DNA from: a virus
Virus record (IMG/VR): IMGVR_UViG_3300037189_020854
Span: 26,555-90,554 of that record
Direction: 5' to 3' (one strand)
Length of the DNA: 64,000 bases
The notes under the pieces are model-generated. The model saw nothing but the letters and a program-made list of their open reading frames with translations. It made no database searches and was not told the DNA's origin. The position numbers and the translations under genes are program-made. Shown here one piece after another: positions 59,601 to 64,000 of the stretch; within the stretch, counting starts at the first letter, position 1, and each line of letters starts with the position of its first letter.

Positions 59601-59695
59601 ATGGACCAGACACACTTACGATTGTTGCTACAAACTTAAGTGCTGGATCAGTTAATGTTGCGGGAAGATTGTCCTGGACTGAAGCACAAGCATAA
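56693..59695 (+). CDS. Large virion structural protein, 1000 aa
   Basis: AKKLRYNYTFTPATNTVVLNGY start; PQALIDTDFEYGIQTTKWENLA is a strongly conserved-looking stretch; the middle carries two of the HGLxxGxxVxIxGxxxxxxNGxFxV beta repeats also seen in the 1945-aa protein (about 262-300 and 385-430). SWYGAGFIRWGFRGTNGDVIYCHKAPNNN lies near 585. A regular cyanomyovirus structural protein of unknown place; baseplate or fibre base is likely from context. Confidence 0.65.
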   Translation: MAKKLRYNYTFTPATNTVVLNGYTDAKRLLLITNTKNNTIIYNFADTSLTATSVSYSAVTDTTTIVLSYNCSSMLSTDPLQIFTEEDSVAFSPGEVLQDPVNKFRTSQPQALIDTDFEYGIQTTKWENLAAVNNRPFAFPSSFGIVPVNTITIPTNSRTVTVGLATAAPGIGSAIYVQDAILNIANGNFVVESNSGAGNTIFTYTARATNTTAITNIFDPTKTGIYSGTTYTGAAIGGAPTFVTTTVGTAVTVTTTIPHGLALGSEVAIVGSSRTEANGSFVVSTINNNTTFTCYSNFAPAANPTGGLVYVRPRAQFLHRPFDGGVIFSSNAVANYETATRQTRRYFRYQSGKGIQISSGTILKPNLQIDSLTSSGTTVTVQTKEQHNIQAAIPGTTVTISGANESAYNGTFAITSVTGYNTFQYTALTTPSSSVASGMYYCSVSGWYGCSNRLGAFDSQNGVFFEFDGQTLYAVRRSSTFQIAGKVSVTNGSATVTQTNAAFPTYFTKQLNIGDYIVLRGQSYRIADIASDTSLTITPGYRGTSADYVIASETVDVRIPQSQWNLDRCDGTGPSGFNLDLTKMQMFYIDYSWYGAGFIRWGFRGTNGDVIYCHKAPNNNVNTEAYMRSGNLPARYESESRPPITYLTSTLSNTATTVGVASTAGFPTSGTLVIRNAGTYEYVNYSGLTTNSFTGLTRARSGILTSLPLTVAAGSNVAIGSTANLQVGQRIINGFPNGTYISFIGNGTITASQAATSTNPSVIVPPMGAVGLGTTFTYSASDPVAIELAYPTYGPSISHWGTSVIMDGRFDDDKSLIFTYGQTGTTNIASGASRALFSIRVAPSIDNGVTGAFGARELINRMQLKLVALDISVVGVTTGSLLVRAYLNGSPSSATNWTNAVGNAANSVNSSLAQIADYGGGSTTISGGEVTAGFFVGSGANSIDLSNVRDLGNSILGGGGATANTQIYPDGPDTLTIVATNLSAGSVNVAGRLSWTEAQA

Positions 59696-59701
59696 TAAAT
59701 A
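59694..59701 (+). promoter_or_regulatory. Late promoter AATAAATA
   Basis: Overlaps the previous stop, 19 nt before the 254-aa gene. Confidence 0.5.
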
Positions 59702-59720
59702 CTAAAAAGTATCCAGAGAT

Positions 59721-60485
59721 ATGTCACAGTTAAATGTTGATTTAATCAAAAACAGAGCAGGAACTGGTGGTCCAACTCTTTCTGCTTTAACTGTGACTGA
59801 TGGTGTGGTTGTTGGTGGTGCATTGACTGTAACTGGAAACCTTACAGTCAATGGTACGCAAACGATTGTTAATACTACTGTACTGGATGTAAAAGATACC
59901 AATATTGGTATTGGATCTACATCCAGTCCAAATGATGCATGGATCAATGGTGGTGGTTTAACATTTTATGGGACCACCAATAAAACTATTACATGGAATC
60001 AAAGCTCTGATGATTTTACGTTTAGTAATGGTATTGATATTAAAGGTGCTGTAGAAACAGTATCAGTTGCTACTACAATTGGTATTGCAGGAACAAATAG
60101 AATTGTATTGGAATGTGATGCAAGAAATGGTACTGTTTTTACTCATGATCTAACAAATGGAATTGTTGGAATTACCTCTCTTAAGAATTTTCCAGTAACC
60201 AAAAATTCAGCAACTACATATACAGTTATTTTCACGCAAAATGCAACAGGAACTGGAAATACAACTGCAGCAACTGGAATTGCAACAAATATATTTCTAA
60301 CTCCTTATGGAGTATCTGGATTCACAACAACTTCTAAAGTTTCGGCAGCATCTACAATTACTCTCTCATCAGTTTCTCTTGATGTTGATATTGTAAGCTT
60401 TATGGTTCATTACAATGGTTCTGGTACTGGTAACGTAAATAACTACAAGGTTTATGCAACAAATAGTGGATTCTTTAGGTATTGA
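59721..60485 (+). CDS. Fibre protein, 254 aa
   Basis: SQLNVDLIKNRAGTGGPTLSAL start, VTGNLTVNGTQTIVNTT shaft, NIGIGSTSSPNDAWINGGG block, and a C-terminal 140-residue domain paralogous to the end of the 577-aa fibre (YKVYATNSGFFRY). A mosaic of pieces found in at least three neighbours. Confidence 0.68.
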   Translation: MSQLNVDLIKNRAGTGGPTLSALTVTDGVVVGGALTVTGNLTVNGTQTIVNTTVLDVKDTNIGIGSTSSPNDAWINGGGLTFYGTTNKTITWNQSSDDFTFSNGIDIKGAVETVSVATTIGIAGTNRIVLECDARNGTVFTHDLTNGIVGITSLKNFPVTKNSATTYTVIFTQNATGTGNTTAATGIATNIFLTPYGVSGFTTTSKVSAASTITLSSVSLDVDIVSFMVHYNGSGTGNVNNYKVYATNSGFFRY

Positions 60486-60506
60486 TAAGAATTAGGAGAA
60501 ATTATT

Positions 60507-61514
60507 GTGGCACCATTTTTTACTGGGGTTTCGAGAAGTCTAAGTAGTTTTGCATCTAATAATTCATTTGTTGCAACTGGTGGAAATGTTGTAGAAATTT
60601 TTACTGATGTTAATGGCGTAAGATGGAAGGTTCATATTTTCACTTCTTCTGGAAATTTTACCATAGTTTCATTAGGAATTTCTGGAGTAACTAGACCTAC
60701 TTCGCTCACATCTTTAGTTGTTGCTGGAGGAGGAGGTGGTGGTAGAGATGGTGGTGCAGGTGGTGGTGGCGGTGGAGTAATAGAAACAGTACATCCAATA
60801 TCATCAATATCTCCATACTTAGGAACTAGAATTCCAATCACTGTTGGTTCTGGAGGAGTAGGTGGAGGAGCAAATCCCGGTCAAGGAGTAAATGGAAATC
60901 CATCATCGTTTGGATCACTTATAACTTCTGCTGGTGGTGGAGGTGGTGGATCTCTCAATAAAGCTGACCCAACAACACAAACTTCAAATGCAGGATCGCC
61001 CGGAGGCTCTGGCGGTGGAGGTGGAGCTGGATTTCGTCAAGGTTCTGGGGGAGGAACGGGAAATACTCCACCAGTTGCACCTCCGCAAGGAAATCCCGGA
61101 GGAACTGGAACATTTTCTTTTGATGTAAACTTTTCCGCTGCAGGGGGAGGAGGAGGATCTGCTGTTGGTGGAAATGCACCAGCATCAACAGTTGGTGGTA
61201 CTGGGGGATTGGGATTAGGTGTCTTATATTATCCACCTTCAGTTGGAACTCCAGGTCCTGTTGCAAATACGCGATATTTTGGAGGTGGTGGTGGCGGAAT
61301 GGGATGGTCAACTCCAGGACCTGGCGGAGGAGGTGGAGGAGGTAACGCATGTACAAATGGAACTAATCCAGTCCCAGTAAATCTTGGTTTAGTACAAAAC
61401 GGTACTGTAAATACTGGTGGAGGTGGTGGAGGAAGCACTTATGGACTACCTGCAACTAATGTGAATGATGGTGGAAGTGGAATAGTAATTATTAAGTATA
61501 CAATAAGTTCATAG
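60507..61514 (+). CDS. Glycine-rich adhesin-like protein (2)
   Basis: 335 aa from GTG 60507 with GGAG upstream. APFFTGVSRSLSSF start; SLVVAGGGGGGRDGG opens the Gly-rich part (about 70-320) with several blocks of 5-8 Gly separated by Thr/Asn/Pro loops; ends GGSGIVIIKYTISS. Probable receptor-binding tip; the variable loops between Gly blocks would determine host range. Confidence 0.65.
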   Translation: MAPFFTGVSRSLSSFASNNSFVATGGNVVEIFTDVNGVRWKVHIFTSSGNFTIVSLGISGVTRPTSLTSLVVAGGGGGGRDGGAGGGGGGVIETVHPISSISPYLGTRIPITVGSGGVGGGANPGQGVNGNPSSFGSLITSAGGGGGGSLNKADPTTQTSNAGSPGGSGGGGGAGFRQGSGGGTGNTPPVAPPQGNPGGTGTFSFDVNFSAAGGGGGSAVGGNAPASTVGGTGGLGLGVLYYPPSVGTPGPVANTRYFGGGGGGMGWSTPGPGGGGGGGNACTNGTNPVPVNLGLVQNGTVNTGGGGGGSTYGLPATNVNDGGSGIVIIKYTISS

Positions 61515-61526
61515 TAGTAAAATAAA

Positions 61527-61534
61527 CATAAATA
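61527..61534 (+). promoter_or_regulatory. Late promoter CATAAATA
   Basis: 15 nt before the next adhesin-like gene. Confidence 0.45.
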
Positions 61535-61549
61535 CTCAAAAAGCGTGCA

Positions 61550-62521
61550 ATGGGAATAAGATCTCTCGGCAATTCTTTACAACTTTTTTCAGACACTTTT
61601 TTTAGAAGTGGTACAGATGCATCTTTACCTTTTAGAGCATATACTGCAACTGGAGGAGATCTTGCAGACGGATTAGCACCAGGAAATGGGTATATATATC
61701 ATACTTTTAAATCTGATGGGACTTTTACAGTTTCTGGATCACCAATTACTATAGAAATTCTTGTGGTAGCAGGTGGAGGCGGTGGTGGTCCAAGTTATGG
61801 TGGAGGTGGTGGTGCTGGTGGATTAGTTTATGGTCCCTCTATCACATTATCTCCAGGAACTTATCCAGTATCTGTTGGTAGTGGAGGAGCAGCACAAATT
61901 GCAGGAACAGCATCGACTTTTGGTGCAGGAACTCCATCACCAATTGTTGCTTTGGGTGGCGGCGGTGGTGGTGTTGCAGAATCTTCTGCACCTGGAAATG
62001 GTGGATCTGGTGGAGGTGCTGGTGGTTCTGCTAGTTCGGGTTTTGTTGGATCTCCTGGAACTCAACCAACACAACCAAATCCTCCTGCAGTATTGCAATA
62101 TGGAAATCCTGGAGGAAATCAAGTTGGCGCTGGTGGTATTGGTGCTGCTGGCGGCGGAGGCGGTGCAGGTGCTGCTGGACAGGCAGGACCAGCGCCCGGT
62201 GCAGGACCAGGAGGTGTTGGAGGTGATGGTAGACAGTATCCACAATTTACTGGACCTCTAATTGGAGTTCCCCCACTTGCACCATTAAATGGATATTTTG
62301 CTGGTGGAGGAGGTGGTGGAATTGTTGGTCCTCCACTAGGTCCAGGTGCTCCAGGTGGCGCTGGCGGTCTTGGTGGTGGCGGAAATGGTGGTAAAGATCC
62401 ATCAGGACCAGGAACTGCTGGAGTTCAATATTCTGGTAGTGGAGGAGGTGGTGGTGGATATCCTCCAGTAGCAGGATATCCTGGAGCTTCTGGTATTGTC
62501 ATAATTAGATATCAACAATAA
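61550..62521 (+). CDS. Glycine-rich adhesin-like protein (3)
   Basis: 323 aa. GIRSLGNSLQLFSDTFFRSG start, a beta part (NGYIYHTFKSDGTFTVSGSP), IEILVVAGGGGGGPS opening the Gly-rich region, ending GASGIVIIRYQQ. Same frame of motifs as the other two. Followed by a 13-codon remnant that repeats its first codons. Confidence 0.65.
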   Translation: MGIRSLGNSLQLFSDTFFRSGTDASLPFRAYTATGGDLADGLAPGNGYIYHTFKSDGTFTVSGSPITIEILVVAGGGGGGPSYGGGGGAGGLVYGPSITLSPGTYPVSVGSGGAAQIAGTASTFGAGTPSPIVALGGGGGGVAESSAPGNGGSGGGAGGSASSGFVGSPGTQPTQPNPPAVLQYGNPGGNQVGAGGIGAAGGGGGAGAAGQAGPAPGAGPGGVGGDGRQYPQFTGPLIGVPPLAPLNGYFAGGGGGGIVGPPLGPGAPGGAGGLGGGGNGGKDPSGPGTAGVQYSGSGGGGGGYPPVAGYPGASGIVIIRYQQ

Positions 62522-62524
62522 ATA
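62517..62524 (+). promoter_or_regulatory. Late promoter AATAAATA before gene remnant
   Basis: Box remains 10 nt before the remnant start, mirroring the promoter-gene spacing of the intact copy. Confidence 0.4.
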
Positions 62525-62534
62525 TTCAAAAAAG

Positions 62535-62576
62535 ATGGAAATAAGATCTCTCGGCAATTCTTCGCATCATCAATAA
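62535..62576 (+). pseudogene. Remnant start of an adhesin-like gene
   Basis: ATG 62535 to TAA 62574-62576 encodes MEIRSLGNSSHHQ. The first nine residues match MGIRSLGNS at 61550 and the DNA AATAAGATCTCTCGGCAATT is identical in both. A 5' gene end with its late promoter but no body. Confidence 0.7.
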
Positions 62577-62611
62577 AAAATAAATTAGTAGAATGAAAGC
62601 GTAAAAAAATA

Positions 62612-62640
62612 TTGACATTAGTATAAATTTAATATATAAT
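62612..62640 (+). promoter_or_regulatory. Sigma70 promoter for 2OG oxygenase genes
   Basis: Perfect TTGACA (62612-62617), 17-bp spacer, perfect TATAAT (62635-62640), 25 nt before the ATG. Confidence 0.78.
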
Positions 62641-62664
62641 AAACCCTGAATACATTATTCACGT

Positions 62665-63300
62665 ATGGCATTTCAATCAATTTGGTATTACACAAATCTT
62701 CCAAATAAAGTTATAGACATTATCGAAGAAGATTTAAAAGATAATTTTGATCCTCATCTTCAAGACTCAAGAGTTGGTGAAGGTGATTTTGGAACAGTAG
62801 ATAAAGATAAAAGAAACGCAAAAAATGCTTGGGTTCCAACAACACACTGGGTTGCTGGATTTGTCTGGCATTATGTAATGAGAGCAAATCGTGAGAATTT
62901 CCTTTATGATCTCACAAATATTGATGGTGAATCACTTCAATATACTGTGTATGGAGAAGGTGAATATTATGGTTGGCATAATGATGCAGGACTTGCTTCA
63001 TATTATAAACCAATGTCTTCGGGAAATCGCGGACACGGAGAACAGATTTCTGCTGATTTCATTAACGAAAACTGTGAAAAGGTAAGAAAACTTTCATTTA
63101 GTTTGCTTCTTTCTGATCCAGATACTTATGAAGGTGGAAACCTACAATTAATGTCAGAAAATGGTAAGTCATATATTGCTCCAAGACAGCGTGGAACGAT
63201 TATTCTTTTTGATTCCAGAACTCAACATAGAGTTCAAAAGGTAACTAGTGGTGTTCGTAAGAGTCTAGTAGGTTGGTGTGTGGGTCCACGTTTTCGTTGA
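62665..63300 (+). CDS. 2OG-Fe(II) oxygenase (1)
   Basis: 211 aa. YGWHND (His and Asp iron ligands), distal His of RTQHRVQKV and Arg of GVRKSLVGW for 2-oxoglutarate binding; SFSLLLSDPDTYEGGNLQL is the characteristic prolyl-hydroxylase-like strand pair. Substrate unknown; many cyanophages carry such enzymes, proposed to act on proteins, nucleic acids or to tune 2-oxoglutarate signalling. Strong early-type promoter. Confidence 0.88.
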   Translation: MAFQSIWYYTNLPNKVIDIIEEDLKDNFDPHLQDSRVGEGDFGTVDKDKRNAKNAWVPTTHWVAGFVWHYVMRANRENFLYDLTNIDGESLQYTVYGEGEYYGWHNDAGLASYYKPMSSGNRGHGEQISADFINENCEKVRKLSFSLLLSDPDTYEGGNLQLMSENGKSYIAPRQRGTIILFDSRTQHRVQKVTSGVRKSLVGWCVGPRFR

Positions 63301-63317
63301 GAATGAGGTATAAGAAA

Positions 63318-64000
63318 ATGAATATCGGATGTGATTTTAATCCAAATAGACCAATTGGTGCTACCAAGGAAATGGTAGAATCCAAACCAATTATGGAACA
63401 GTTTAATAAGTATCATCAGCAAGGACTTCAGTGTTCTATCGATCCTGGTGCTCCTGCTGTCCCTCTTGGTGCTCGTGAATATTTTGATAAACATGGATAT
63501 ATGATTATCAAAAATTTATATGATCCAAAAGAACTTTATGCAGAAGTTCCAAAAGAAAGAGGACAAATTAATTACTATGGATCTGTAAATAAATTTCATC
63601 ACAATCCTGATGAAATGCAAGTTCCAGGATCTCTTGCACGTTATACTCACCCTCAATATAAAGAAGCACATTCTAAGATTCGTTTGATTCTTGAAGATAT
63701 TCTTGGAGAAAAACTTTATAATACTTACTATTACGATCGTTTTTATTTTGCAGGGCAACGACTTGTAAGGCATTCAGATCGTGATGCTTGTGAAATTTCT
63801 GTGAGTATTCAGATTAGCACTAATGCTGTTAATCCTTGGCCTTTTTGTATTCAAACTCCAAGTGGTGAAGAGCGTTTTGCAAATCTTCAAGATGGTTGGG
63901 GACTTCTTTATAAAGGATGTGAGAGGGAACATTGGAGAAATCCTCTAGACTCTAGGCATTCAAAACTAGGAAGACTTAAAAATAAAATTCTTAGAAAAGA
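63318..64000 (+). CDS. 2OG-Fe(II) oxygenase-like protein (2), cut by window end
   Basis: 227 codons open from ATG 63318 to the window edge. NKFHHNPDEMQVPGSLARY, YDRFYFAGQRLVRHSDRDACEIS (His-x-Asp), and GWGLLYKGCEREHWRNPL (distal His) fit a 2OG-Fe(II) dioxygenase. 17 nt after the first oxygenase, so co-transcribed. Unrelated in detail to its neighbour. Confidence 0.75.
   Translation, partial: MNIGCDFNPNRPIGATKEMVESKPIMEQFNKYHQQGLQCSIDPGAPAVPLGAREYFDKHGYMIIKNLYDPKELYAEVPKERGQINYYGSVNKFHHNPDEMQVPGSLARYTHPQYKEAHSKIRLILEDILGEKLYNTYYYDRFYFAGQRLVRHSDRDACEISVSIQISTNAVNPWPFCIQTPSGEERFANLQDGWGLLYKGCEREHWRNPLDSRHSKLGRLKNKILRK

Overview
The window is part of the genome of a T4-like cyanophage (cyanomyovirus) that infects marine Synechococcus or Prochlorococcus. 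It combines T4 core genes (gp32, gp33, gp59, gp4, gp26, gp48, gp53 and gp5/gp27-like hub genes) with host-derived metabolic genes (psbA, two hli, PTOX, talC, zwf, gnd, pstS, speD, peroxiredoxin). The DNA is AT-rich, genes are packed with ATGA/TGATG overlaps, and no gene-free stretch exceeds about 300 bases. The longest gaps are the psbA leader (about 200 nt) and a structured leader at 14325-14488.

Layout. 1-1.6 kb: end of pstS, then an hli operon and a peroxiredoxin. 1.6-3.5 kb: a C39-peptidase/lysozyme endolysin in two frames joined by an apparent -1 frameshift site, facing a minus-strand thermonuclease operon. 3.6-6 kb: a coiled-coil tail fibre with a GC-rich insert. 6-8.2 kb: psbA interrupted by a 211-nt group I intron, an endonuclease VII-type HNH gene and two tiny membrane ORFs. 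8.2-12.1 kb: talC-PTOX-zwf-gnd-glutaredoxin. 12.1-14.8 kb: small phage genes and speD. 14.8-19.7 kb: thyX, phoH, nuclease, gp33, gp59, DUF1825-like and gp32. 19.7-22.6 kb (minus strand): gp53, gp48, an unknown and gp4. 22.6-38.8 kb: baseplate hub and tail genes, including gp26 with a second apparent -1 frameshift into a gp51/T-like reading frame. 38.9-41.9 kb: an accessory island with two tRNAs, HNH and GIY-YIG endonucleases and a Mom-like DNA-modification gene. 42-62.6 kb: about 16 structural and tail-fibre genes built from shuffled modules, four of them glycine-rich adhesin-like proteins. 62.6 kb to the end: two 2OG-Fe(II) oxygenases.

How it works together. Sigma70-type promoters (TTGACN-17/18-TATAAT) precede host-takeover, photosynthesis and replication genes. 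T4-type late promoters (NATAAATA) precede structural genes, and psbA has both. D1, Hli and PTOX would keep electron flow going. TalC, Zwf and Gnd would steer carbon through the pentose phosphate pathway towards NADPH and ribose for nucleotides (with ThyX and glutaredoxin), while gp32, gp59 and gp33 run replication and the late switch.

The least-described signals are the two -1 frameshift cassettes, two terminators whose hairpin loop is the -35 box of the next promoter, a possible promoter-to-terminator small RNA, and recombination scars in the adhesin region. All calls come from reading the sequence; no database search was run.
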